NCBI RefSeq assembly: GCF_013131805.1
Contig: NZ_JABJRC010000007.1
Coordinates: 186,001 to 250,000, forward strand
Length of the DNA: 64,000 nt
From: Kribbella sandramycini
Lineage (GTDB): Bacteria > Actinomycetota > Actinomycetes > Propionibacteriales > Kribbellaceae
Direction: 5' to 3'
The position numbers and the translations under genes were made by a program. Positions 43,301 to 49,916 of the stretch are shown here, in pieces (the first letter of the stretch is position 1; every line of letters starts with the position of its first letter). Below the pieces are notes generated by a model. The model did no database searches, had not been told where the DNA came from, and saw only the letters and a list, made by a program, of their open reading frames with translations.

Positions 43301-44034
43301 GCCGCGTACGACCCGGCCGGGCCGGATGACGCCGCGGTCACGGCGAGGACCATCGGCTCGGTCGATGCCTGCTTGGTCCGTGCGGCGGGCGGGACCTCTA
43401 CTTCGGCGCTTACCTTCTTCGCCGCCGTGTCGTTGTCGGCCGCCGGAAGGACGCGCCGCTCCACGCACGCGCTGTCGCCCGTGCAGGCCAGCTCGACCAG
43501 CCGGAGCCGAGATGTCCAGTCCCCGCCGTAGGCGTCGGCGAACTTCGAATAGTCGACCGAGATCGCCGCTCGCGTGCCACCGGCTTCAGTGTCGGTGCGC
43601 GTCAGCCGTAGAGCGAGGCCAGTCACGCCCATGCGGGTGCTGTCGGTCTGGCTGAGCACCTCGACCGTTCCCGCCGGGGCTGCTGCGGACTTGGACTTCG
43701 CTCCGGGGACCGGCTTGAACTGGACCGAGACCGACGAGTTCTCCGGCGTCTTGGCGAGAGCTCCCGCCGCCACGGCGCCGCCGCCGATCGAGACGACAGA
43801 GGGCGCCGGCCAGGCGGGCGTGGCAGCCGAGAACTCCGGCATCGATTTCTGCTCGGTGGCAGCTGGTACGAAGTCACGGCCTGGGGTCGGCTTCTCCTGC
43901 TGGACCGCCGGCGCCGGTACCTTCGGTCCCTTGGCCGCGGCTTCCGGAACATAGGAGCCCACGCCGGTCACCAGACTGACACCGAGAAGCGTCACCAGGG
44001 CGGCGGTCCTCGTTCGGGACATGTGTAGACGCAT
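37297..44034 (-). CDS. Secreted RHS-repeat polymorphic toxin with Hint domain
   Basis: A 2245-residue protein. Residues 1-34 are a signal peptide (TAALVTLLGVSLVTGVGSYV). An SpvB-like N-terminal shell region contains WNYPLRVPPGTTGPKPELSI. About 980-1740 carry YD/RHS repeats (YDSLGRVTETYDGLNRRTSK and others), followed by the RHS core (GLTHLGAREYDP ... NPTTFTDPDGL) and a helical linker. Residues about 1990-2139 are a pretoxin Hint domain (NSFRAGTLVQMANGGQKPIE to MPLLVHNC). The final 106 residues are the toxin (SQWHAQ, NMDGSFHDG, YQWLRNYGW motifs), unassigned. Hint autocleavage would release it. The gene follows the LamG gene by 31 bp and overlaps the immunity gene. Confidence 0.9.
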   Translation of the reverse strand: MRLHMSRTRTAALVTLLGVSLVTGVGSYVPEAAAKGPKVPAPAVQQEKPTPGRDFVPAATEQKSMPEFSAATPAWPAPSVVSIGGGAVAAGALAKTPENSSVSVQFKPVPGAKSKSAAAPAGTVEVLSQTDSTRMGVTGLALRLTRTDTEAGGTRAAISVDYSKFADAYGGDWTSRLRLVELACTGDSACVERRVLPAADNDTAAKKVSAEVEVPPAARTKQASTEPMVLAVTAASSGPAGSYAATTLSPSSAWNAGGQTGDFSWNYPLRVPPGTTGPKPELSIGYSSASIDGQVASTNNQTSRVGQGYTLEPGYIERKYVSCADDLTASSNNKTKTGDLCWKSDNAFLSLGGHSGELFKLSSDPETKIDTFRLEKDDGTLIQRKYGAVNATDGVAKGEHWLVTTTDGTKYFFGVNPNLTNGDKANSVSTVPVFGNHEGEPCYKSTFATAFCTQGWRWSVDKVVDPSLNLMTYEYVQESNYYGRNNNTGVSQYQRASYPFRINYGKVQDANETVTAYPARVEFGVSERCLPKGAITCDPAQLTAANASAWPDTPFDQLCTSSTTCPNRTSPSFFTRKRLTTINTQILGTNNIYSPVDTWTLTHQFPGTDVAPSLWLASITHQGRVGGTVANPTVTFLGESKPNRVDAKGDGAPAMNKYRVKIINSESGLSTHVNYSDADCTPTSKPASAATNARRCFPVSWTIDGGEAPTQHWFHKYVVTSVSTDDRVTDAPDQTTQYEYVGTPAWHFDDNELTLLKYRSWGDWRGYSKVNVRSGPAGNQTQTQMTYFRGMDDDYLTADGKSRKTASVTDSQGDTIADAERYNGFVREQITYNGSGGAEVSGTISTPWTSSTGSAGGYTALLLRTKDQVTRTRLSSGAYRKTQLLTTFDGHGLPTSVDDRGDIATSTDDRCTRLTYTSNDARWIWGPVSREEKVSVACTATPQRPAQVISDQRSYYDGASSLTAEPVRGLITKVESMTGWTTAPVYEQRSRTVYDSLGRVTETYDGLNRRTSKVEFTPATGGPVTATKTTDAKGYTNTTLMAPAWGASIAEIDANQRRTDLTYDALGRLTGVWLPDRSKSGGATASMTFGYVVPNNAPNVVVTQELKPDGTYKTSRTLLDGLLRPRQVQTPAANGVGRVLVDTLYDERGNVGFTNGPYADDNSQPTNTLFQPDVTNLASRTANTYDGANRLTVSRLIADNAEKWRTTTTYGGDAVTVVPPEGDTTTSTLFDARGRKTELRQYHGRAASGAYDSTTYTYTTDDKLASVKNEAGSVWTFGYDLRGRPIRTGDPDKGVVNSVYDDGDRLLSTKDARGQELHYSYDELDRKTAVRSGSATGPTIASWVYDTLGKGLLTSSTRTVGGNDYVSAVTGYDAMDRPTGTQVVIPASEGKLAGTYSSTTSYKADGSVDKAKLPSTPGLPDETVTMYYDAAGNPDGMGGWQGYVAKTKYSEYGDPLQYHVGQRTGQTAYQTFAYERGSRRLTSMTVDREGVAKTDDTFTYTYDNAANVKSISHKFGSSTDLQCFANDYLRRTTEAWTPAGTCADARSAATLGGPAPYWQSYTYDAAGNRRTVVDHKADGNTTSTYAYPAATAARPHAVTGVSASGPGGTSADSYAYDAAGNMSSRNVGGDTENFTWDAEGHVASVTGPGGETSFVYDAEGNRLIRHDPKGATLYLASAEVRWEKGPTETLSSIRYYDFGGKTIAMRDNPSSVEYLMPDPHGTATVSVGGLSTTISRRFMDPFGNPRGTPSSTWNPKARGFVNGVDDPSTGLTHLGAREYDPKLGKFISVDPLVDNSNPQTLNAYAYSNNNPTTFTDPDGLLPINPGDEGGPLYPTPGSKPALTGVLPTSGNSDSSNNKTSTSSGPSVEQEISHHQQKAYEAKERIKRVVKDLVKIVADELGITDALNCFTNGDIGACVSTGVTVLTSFVGGIAGKLIGKYLFRAKKAWQLIGRIKDLADEMIDGVKGVRKAEDDLRAAEEKLADSCPLRNSFRAGTLVQMANGGQKPIEEVKLGDLVLAADPKTGKLFAQPVVRTISGYGAKDLVDLELAVTGKDGKQSVATLTATDGHPFYLPETQRWADASELVVGDRLGSLDRSRPVAVTRARVYESVVRVFNLSVNEAHTYYVVAGRMPLLVHNCGDGSDWVPDDNYSDAAIDERSAQWQAVFNDRNGRAAQREVDRGRAPREIGRIDGPEKTVKGSQWHAQGRSRGAAGINMDGSFHDGNPQWSRRTYQWLRNYGWNVPG

Positions 44035-44065
44035 GATCAGTAATCCTCAGATCGTTCGGTGTTAG

Positions 44066-46828
44066 TCAGGAATCGCCCATGTCGGTACGCACGGTGGCGT
44101 CCTCGACCGGGTGCGGGTAGACGCGGCCGTCGTCGACGTGACCGTCGAGCGGGAAGTTGCTGCCGCCGACGGTGCCGAACCCAAGACGCAGCGCACCCGG
44201 GTAGTCCTTGGTGGGCGGCAACGGATCCGCCGGGTTCTCCACGCCGTAGGCGGTTTCGTTGACGAACAAAGTCATAGCGTGCCGACCGGAGTCGTATCGG
44301 CCGGTCAGGTAGACCCAACTGCCGGCCAAGTAGGGCGTGGGAGTCGAGACAACCGTCATCAGGCCGGTGCCACTCGGATGCGGCATCGTGAACTCCCAGA
44401 CGGCCTTCGGGCTCTCCGGATCGGACAGATCCTGGCTTTGTACTCCGAGGACGAACCCGCTCGTCCCGGCTCGGTTCTCACTGAGCGCGATCTGCCGTCC
44501 AGGTGTGTTCGCCAGCTTGACCCGAACACTCGCGGTGAAACTGCGACTGGTGTCGACGATGTCCGTCGCCGTCGAGGCGGCCGTGCTCGACGGGTTCAAC
44601 CGCACTGCCCAGTCGTTCACGCCGAGTTCCGGTGACCACTTCTCTCCAGCTCCCCAGGAAGCAGCGCCGAGCGTTATGGTCCGATTCTTGCCGCTGGAGT
44701 CGGCCAGGCTCGTCCCGCTGCCCTCGTTCATCCGCCAGATGCCCCCGGCGGGACCGGTTTTGACCTTGACCCGGGCCTCGGCGAAGCCGTCGCTCTGGTT
44801 CCCGGCCCGGTCATAGCTCCACACCCGGACGACCGCGGGACCCGTCAGCCGCGGAGTGAAGCTGAACTTTCCGATCGACCTGCCATTGACGGTCTGGACA
44901 GCTACCGGCTCGCTGGTCGGTTCCAGAGCATCGACGGAATATTTGAAATAGTTCGTGTCGGCCGCGGAAGGAATGGCTTCCGCGCTGATCGTCTGGTTGA
45001 CGTCGTACACGATGTCGTCGCCACTGCCGGTCGGAATCACGACCTCCGGCTTCCCCGGCTTGTGGATGTCGATCCTGAACCAGCACATACCGGTATACGG
45101 CGTCCAAGTCACCCCGTCGGTCGCCTGTGCCTTCCAGCCGACCAGCTCGCCTGGAGGGATCGGATTAATCCTGGCGTCAGGTGTGTAGTCGGTCGTGCTG
45201 GTCGCGGTCTTGGCGACACTCCGAATGGTTTGGAACGGTTCCTTGAACCCATTGCGCCAGATATCGAACTTGACGTAGGAGGACTGCCCGTCGGGGTCGA
45301 GGATGTTGAGATGCGGAATGGGCTGCCGCTGGTTGATGGTCGGCGCCTTCTGGTAATCCGTCTGGCAGCCCATTGTCGGTTGCGTGGTCCGGGCGTTCGC
45401 GAGCCGCGGAATGTGATTGAAGTCGATGACGAAGAGCACGTCCTTACGGAATCGCTTCCATGCCATCTCGTCGGACTCGTTGGCTGCCCGCAGTCCGAGA
45501 TAGACGAACGACTTCCCGGCCGCTACCTCTTCGGCCACAGCGGCCTTGACGTCGAACTCGAGGTATTTGCCGTTCGGCGTGCATTCATTCCGCCCGACGG
45601 CGTCGACCACAGAGTCGAGCTTCCGCTTCCAGACACCTGCCTGAGTGCCGTTGTTCCAGTTCACCCCGGTGCCGACGGCAGTGGTTTGCCAGATCTGCAC
45701 CTCCTTCTCGTCGCAACTGGCAGCCCAGGTCTCGTAGGCGCTGAAAGTGGCGCCGAGGATCTGGGTTCCCCCCAGATCGCCGAGGCGCATCTTGTAGAAC
45801 AAGCGCTTGCGGCTCCACGGCTCGAAAGCCTGGTACCCCACTCCTTCAGGGCCCTCCCAGTTCCAGGAGGAGGTGGTCGGGTAGCGGGCGTTGATCATCG
45901 CTCGCCCCTCCTGGCCGAACCTCAGCGTCGGATCGATGTGCAGCGGGTACTCCGTTGCCGGATCCTCGACCAGGCTGGCCGCCGGCCTGATGGTCAACGT
46001 GTCCTGGGTGACGGAGATGGGAAGTTGCGCGACCTGGTCTCCTTCCAGCGGCGCCTCGGTCCGGTCGTCGTCCGTCGGAGCCACTGCTTCGCCGCGCGAG
46101 TCCCACATGATCGGTTGTGGCGCGAGGAAGATGGTCTTGCCCAGGTCATCCTTCGCTTCGATGACGCCACCCGCCGCTTTGGCCACGGTCAATCCTGGGG
46201 CATCAACGGCGAGATCGACGTTCTGCACCTCCGGAAGCCGAGCCGCCTCCAGAGTCTTGACGATCAGGACCTCGCTGTAGGAGTCGGACGAGGCCGTGAT
46301 CTTCAGATCAACGTCTGGGTACACGTTCGGATAGGTGACGCTGTCGCCTACCAAAACAGGCTCGGGAAGGGCCTCGGGCCAGGTCAGCGTGAGTTCGTGA
46401 CCCTCAGCCTTGACGGCGATGAGCGGGCCAGATCCTCCGCCCGAGAACGTCATATCGAGTGCCGTGGCCCGCGGCCGTACCCGCCCGTCGGCGCCCTTCT
46501 CGAGGGTCGCGTCCATGTCGAGCCACTCGTTGCCACGCTTCATCCGGACCGGCAGGCTGTGCTGCTCGAGCGTGAACGATCCGTCCGGGTTCGCGAAGGT
46601 TTGCGAAGTCTCGGTGCGCTTCTCGAGTACTTCGACGCGTTGGCCGCTCGACTTGGCTCGTTTCGATGGTGACTCGTCCTGCGTGGACGCGTTGCTCGGC
46701 ACCGTTGACTGGGCCTGGACGGGCTGGATTACCAGCGCGCCGAACAGTCCTACCGTGAGCACGCAGAGGGCTGCTGCCGCGCGCCGAGATCCGATCTTCC
46801 GCCCGTTGGGCAGACCCCACCCGTTCAT
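44066..46828 (-). CDS. Secreted DNRLRE/LamG-domain partner of the RHS protein
   Basis: A 920-residue exported protein from ATG 46828, with a signal peptide near residues 10-40 (AALCVLTVGLFGALVIQPVQ). Residues about 305-460 look like a DNRLRE-type beta-sandwich (MINARYPTTSSW ... LFYKMRLGDLGG). The region about 690-910 is a LamG-like jelly roll (GGIWRMNEGSGTSLADSSGK ... WVYLTGRYDSG). Such proteins commonly precede secreted RHS proteins in actinobacteria and may help display or export them, but their role is not established. It is the first gene of LamG-rhs-immunity; iterons lie in its promoter region. Confidence 0.82.
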   Translation of the reverse strand: MNGWGLPNGRKIGSRRAAAALCVLTVGLFGALVIQPVQAQSTVPSNASTQDESPSKRAKSSGQRVEVLEKRTETSQTFANPDGSFTLEQHSLPVRMKRGNEWLDMDATLEKGADGRVRPRATALDMTFSGGGSGPLIAVKAEGHELTLTWPEALPEPVLVGDSVTYPNVYPDVDLKITASSDSYSEVLIVKTLEAARLPEVQNVDLAVDAPGLTVAKAAGGVIEAKDDLGKTIFLAPQPIMWDSRGEAVAPTDDDRTEAPLEGDQVAQLPISVTQDTLTIRPAASLVEDPATEYPLHIDPTLRFGQEGRAMINARYPTTSSWNWEGPEGVGYQAFEPWSRKRLFYKMRLGDLGGTQILGATFSAYETWAASCDEKEVQIWQTTAVGTGVNWNNGTQAGVWKRKLDSVVDAVGRNECTPNGKYLEFDVKAAVAEEVAAGKSFVYLGLRAANESDEMAWKRFRKDVLFVIDFNHIPRLANARTTQPTMGCQTDYQKAPTINQRQPIPHLNILDPDGQSSYVKFDIWRNGFKEPFQTIRSVAKTATSTTDYTPDARINPIPPGELVGWKAQATDGVTWTPYTGMCWFRIDIHKPGKPEVVIPTGSGDDIVYDVNQTISAEAIPSAADTNYFKYSVDALEPTSEPVAVQTVNGRSIGKFSFTPRLTGPAVVRVWSYDRAGNQSDGFAEARVKVKTGPAGGIWRMNEGSGTSLADSSGKNRTITLGAASWGAGEKWSPELGVNDWAVRLNPSSTAASTATDIVDTSRSFTASVRVKLANTPGRQIALSENRAGTSGFVLGVQSQDLSDPESPKAVWEFTMPHPSGTGLMTVVSTPTPYLAGSWVYLTGRYDSGRHAMTLFVNETAYGVENPADPLPPTKDYPGALRLGFGTVGGSNFPLDGHVDDGRVYPHPVEDATVRTDMGDS

Positions 46829-46896
46829 TACCCCACCGCTCCCAAGACTCCCCCGAGCCACAGATGCTTTCGGGAGCCTAGGGGTTGCGGAGCGTT

Positions 46897-46956
46897 ACCA
46901 ACACATACAACCCATACAAACGACCCATACAAACGCCCACTTGCACCTAGCTGCAA
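46897..46956 (-). promoter_or_regulatory. Iteron cluster and inverted repeat upstream of the LamG-rhs operon
   Basis: Two perfect 13-bp direct repeats, ACCCATACAAACG (46910-46922 and 46923-46935), follow a degenerate third copy (CAACACATACAAC). A TTGCA-N6-TGCAA inverted repeat lies at 46941-46956. One turn-and-a-bit spacing suggests cooperative binding of a regulator at the promoter of the toxin operon. Confidence 0.55.
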
Positions 46957-47020
46957 TCCGCCGGAGTGGCATAGGTCACCGATTCGGCCGAGGCGCGGCT
47001 CGGCTGGGATGTGAGGCGAC

Positions 47021-47422
47021 TCAGGGCGACGAGATGATGATGTGTACTGCGGCGGCGAGGCCGGGCTCGTCGACCAGTACGCGGACTCGGCTGTCGCCTG
47101 GCGGTCGCCGTACCGAGAAGCGCAGGACGTCGTCGGAGTCACGTACGACGACGTACGGTCCGGCGGTCCGCAAGAGTCCGTCGAAGTAGACGTACGCCGT
47201 TTTCGGCGAGTGATAGCGGCCGTCGGAAACCACAAGGTCGATCGGTCCGTCGACGGCGGGCTGAACCGAGAGGTAGATCGAATCGGGCCCGGCGCTGACG
47301 AAGCCGGCCGCCGGATCCCAGTCCTCGTGCCCGTCTCGGCTCGCCGGGTCCTCGACGATGATCAGCCCGCGCTCGACGCCATATCTGACCACGCCCAGTG
47401 CCTCACCACCGTTGACCGGCAT
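47021..47422 (-). CDS. Hypothetical protein upstream of the RHS operon
   Basis: A 133-residue protein, mostly beta-strand in pattern (GVVRYGVERGLIIVEDPASR; SIYLSVQPAVDGPIDLVVSD; YVVVRDSDDVLRFSVRRPPG). ATG 47422 has GAGGAG four bases upstream. The family is not recognised. It ends in front of the iteron region and is transcribed in the same direction as the LamG-rhs operon. It could be a regulator, an accessory or an immunity-type protein. Confidence 0.5.
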   Translation of the reverse strand: MPVNGGEALGVVRYGVERGLIIVEDPASRDGHEDWDPAAGFVSAGPDSIYLSVQPAVDGPIDLVVSDGRYHSPKTAYVYFDGLLRTAGPYVVVRDSDDVLRFSVRRPPGDSRVRVLVDEPGLAAAVHIIISSP

Positions 47423-47441
47423 CCTTCTCCTCGTCACCCAT

Positions 47442-47519
47442 CCCCGCCACCGCCAAGATCTGCGCCTCTACTAGCCGCCGGCCGAGTCTCCTTCAACCGC
47501 AACACCAGTCAACTACACG
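47442..47519 (+). pseudogene. Degenerate fragment of the 3' end of cfa
   Basis: About 78 bp matching 35305-35383 of the intact cfa gene at close to 90% (shared stretch TAGCCGCCGGCCGAGTCTCC). A one-base deletion (TCTACTAG against TCTACCTAG) and several substitutions destroy the frame. It has the same orientation as the intact gene. Confidence 0.75.
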
Positions 47520-47808
47520 GCGGTTCGATGCACCTACTCGTCATCCCGGGAACGAACAGCGCTCTGTAGAGCGACAGATCCTGCGCACCCTCCAGCCGCA
47601 GCGGAACGCGCTCGTCAAGGTCGGCCTCAGACAGGACGCTCCATCGACGATCTGCGAGAATCTGCAACACCCGAGACTCATCCGCTGAACGTCCGTCGCC
47701 AGACCCAACCAGCGACCAGACCGGCTCCCTTCGTCCCGGTAGAGCACCGCATACGGGCCGACCATGGACAGCAACAGCATCAACTGAGGCTCCAGGAGTA
47801 GATATCAC
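47509..47808 (-). pseudogene. Frameshifted small gene
   Basis: Two reverse-strand frames appear to be halves of one protein. MVGPYAVLYRDEGSRSGRW in one frame is followed by ADESRVLQILADRRWSVLSE and LEGAQDLSLYRALFVPGMTS in another. No complete frame remains. The family is unknown; the position suggests a decayed immunity gene. Confidence 0.45.
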
Positions 47809-47997
47809 CGAAAAGCAACCTCATCGTTGATATCGGTCTCGTCCTCGAACCCGCAAACCTTCCGCATCGCCCGCTCGAGGTCCCCGGGCGGCCCTCGCCC
47901 ACTCGGGCCCTCACGAACCCAAACGAGGCGAATCGAGATTGACGTACGCAGAGCGGACTTCAGTCAGGAGCCGACGCCGATCAATCACTTCGCAAGG

Positions 47998-48546
47998 CTA
48001 GCGGTCCGCCACCGGCAGCAGACCAAGCAACTCCGATCGCGCGATGTACACGCGCGCTGGGCAATCGGGGAGGTGATCCGGGGGCCGACTTTCGAAAACC
48101 CGGTGAGGCCCAGCACCGATCACCCGAGAGACGAACTCTGCACACCGCGATCTTGGACTGTAGACCCGGAAATCAGCCATGTCCGGGTGCGCGAGATCAG
48201 CCAGCCAAAGATTCGGCCGGATGAGCTCAGTCGTACCGTCCTCACACCTCCAGCCCGCTTCATCGTCAATCGACCAACCGGTCACTGCCACCATCCGCAC
48301 GACGGCGGCAGCCCCGTCCGAACCTTCGAAGTACCTGTGAATCCGATCCAACTGCCGCACAGCCGCCAAGATCAGTTCACGATTCTTCGAAGCAACGCTC
48401 AGGCCGCCAAGGAAGGCCAACTCACTACGCCTGCTGTAGATCGGAACCTCATCAAATCCGGCAACCTCCGCAAAGACCGCCGGATCCGCAACCTCATTCG
48501 CAAGCAACAGCCGATCAAAATCAGGACCGTACCGAAAAGACGGCAT
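47998..48546 (-). CDS. Orphan immunity-protein paralogue
   Basis: A 182-residue protein nearly identical to the immunity protein at 36746-37300 from about residue 18 on (shared YSRRSELAFLG, KNRELILAAVRQLDRIH, WLADLAHPDMADF), with a divergent first 18 residues. No toxin gene overlaps it; the gene upstream is frameshifted. It is intact, so it may still protect against sister-cell toxins. About 100 bp of 3' flank is also shared with the other copy. Confidence 0.7.
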   Translation of the reverse strand: MPSFRYGPDFDRLLLANEVADPAVFAEVAGFDEVPIYSRRSELAFLGGLSVASKNRELILAAVRQLDRIHRYFEGSDGAAAVVRMVAVTGWSIDDEAGWRCEDGTTELIRPNLWLADLAHPDMADFRVYSPRSRCAEFVSRVIGAGPHRVFESRPPDHLPDCPARVYIARSELLGLLPVADR

Positions 48547-48603
48547 TCAACAACCACCCGGCAGGAATCGGACGTGTACAACACTGCTCATCATCGGCGA
48601 CCC

Positions 48604-49232
48604 TCAGTACGGCATGCCACTCAGGGCACCTTTGAAGGACGGTAGTTCGATTTCCTCAGGATCGATACACGAATCGTCCTCGCGGCCCTCAAGAAAGAAT
48701 CCAAAGAACTTCTTGAGCGCCGCGTTGCCCAGATCTAGCGGATGGAACGGAAGGCTGTAGTTTCCGAACCTTGTAGCGGCTTCTCACCATCCCAGAACGG
48801 GGCCTCGAACGCGCGTCGGTCACCCACATCTTCAATAATGCCGTGTTCCGCGTTCATCCTCAGCGAGCGAATTAGCTCGCCCCCACCCCATATCGCGAAC
48901 GCCGCCCAATCTTCAGCACTGTGCATGAAGACTGCGGCCGCCGCCCGCGCGTCAGCGATTCGACCCACCCAATCAGCCAATTCACTGGGCCGATAGATCG
49001 CCAACTCACGCGAAGAGAAGATCTCATGTGCGTACAGTTTGGCAACGCACGAGATGCCGGCCTCCGGCCACACCGCAAGGTCAAGCCCGATCGAACCCGT
49101 CGCCACCGCATCAGGTTCGAGCACCGTACGCGCCAACTGCCGCGACCCGGGTTCGTCGACGACGACAGAGTCAGTGAAAACCGGCCAGCGCCCCGCCTGC
49201 CCGAAAGCAACTACCGCAGCCTTCGACCCCAT
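48604..49232 (-). pseudogene. Frameshifted immunity-like gene
   Basis: From ATG 49232 (AAGGAGAA upstream) a frame runs MGSKAAVVAFGQAGRWPVFT ... FEAPFWDGEKPLQ. It then drifts into a short tail ending at 48735. A neighbouring frame continues the protein-like sequence (FGNYSLPFHPLDLGNAALKK, FFGFFLEGREDDSCIDPEEI, to GALSGMPY and stop at 48604). The shift is near CTACAAGG (about 48785). A single-base change would restore about 210 residues. An orphan rhs fragment lies just upstream, as expected for a displaced module that lost its toxin. Confidence 0.6.
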
Positions 49233-49254
49233 CGATTCTCCTTCACGACGATCC

Positions 49255-49345
49255 TGACTACTTGTTTGATGCGTTTTTCGCTTCGAAGCACCTCTGCTTG
49301 TGGTGCGAGATCTTCTGCCCGACCGAAGTGGTGGTGTTGCCCTAT
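49255..49345 (-). pseudogene. Second orphan fragment of the rhs gene
   Basis: About 85 bp matching 38370-38455 of the intact rhs gene (shared GGTGGTGCGAGAT and TTGATGCGTT stretches). Reverse-strand translation gives VGQKISHHKQRCFEAKNA against VEQEISHHQQKAYEAKER of the RHS linker before the Hint domain, then a stop. Rhs modules swap at this linker. Confidence 0.7.
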
Positions 49346-49375
49346 GCCAAGACAACACGAAACGCGAAAGTTACG

Positions 49376-49663
49376 TCACGAATAGTCTGCAACTTCAATC
49401 CACTCCTCGAACATTTCTCGAAGACCGGACGAGACCGCATCACCGTGACTCGATAAAGAATCTCTGAGCGATTCGACAGACATCTTGTCAAGGCTCAGGC
49501 TGAGGAAGTGCAACGGATCGACCAAAATTGCCTGCCGATCGGGAAGCACTTCATTCACGACACTTTGAACCTCTCGCGCTTCTAGTTCAGTAAGGCCCGG
49601 CAAGTCCAGCGACCAATAGAACCCTGCTTGCGTGACACGATCTCTATCCACCTCAGCACCCAA
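49376..49663 (-). CDS. Hypothetical protein at the island edge
   Basis: A 95-residue acidic protein (GFYWSLDLPGLTELEAREVQ; SLSLDKMSVESLRDSLSSHG; GLREMFEEWIEVADYS). It seems to start at GTG 49663 without a clear ribosome-binding site; a GTG four codons later is possible. No family is recognised. AT-richer than the flanking core genes. The 250 bp between this gene and the next (49664-49916) holds no gene that I can see. Confidence 0.45.
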   Translation of the reverse strand: MGAEVDRDRVTQAGFYWSLDLPGLTELEAREVQSVVNEVLPDRQAILVDPLHFLSLSLDKMSVESLRDSLSSHGDAVSSGLREMFEEWIEVADYS

Positions 49664-49916
49664 CCTTGTTCAGTAGGACATCGGTCGCGAACCCCCTGAC
49701 ATGCCTGTATCGCAACGCATCTGAAGTTACGGGCAGCGCGTGAACGATGGAACAGGTGACCAACTGCCGCCGTCAGCGACGCCTTGCGCTCCGTGCCCGG
49801 GGGCGGCGTGCGTGGGTTGAGCGTAGGGCGGGGGTGGGCCGGGGCTCAATGTCAATTGGTGCAGTTGGGTGTGGGGTGGGTGGCTAGGTTGGGGGGACGG
49901 CGATGGAGGAGGGTCT

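Noticed and set aside
35456..49700. Prophage or transposon origin of the accessory block
   Set aside because: No integrase, transposase, phage structural gene or terminal inverted repeat was found; the content is toxin, immunity and broken local duplicates.
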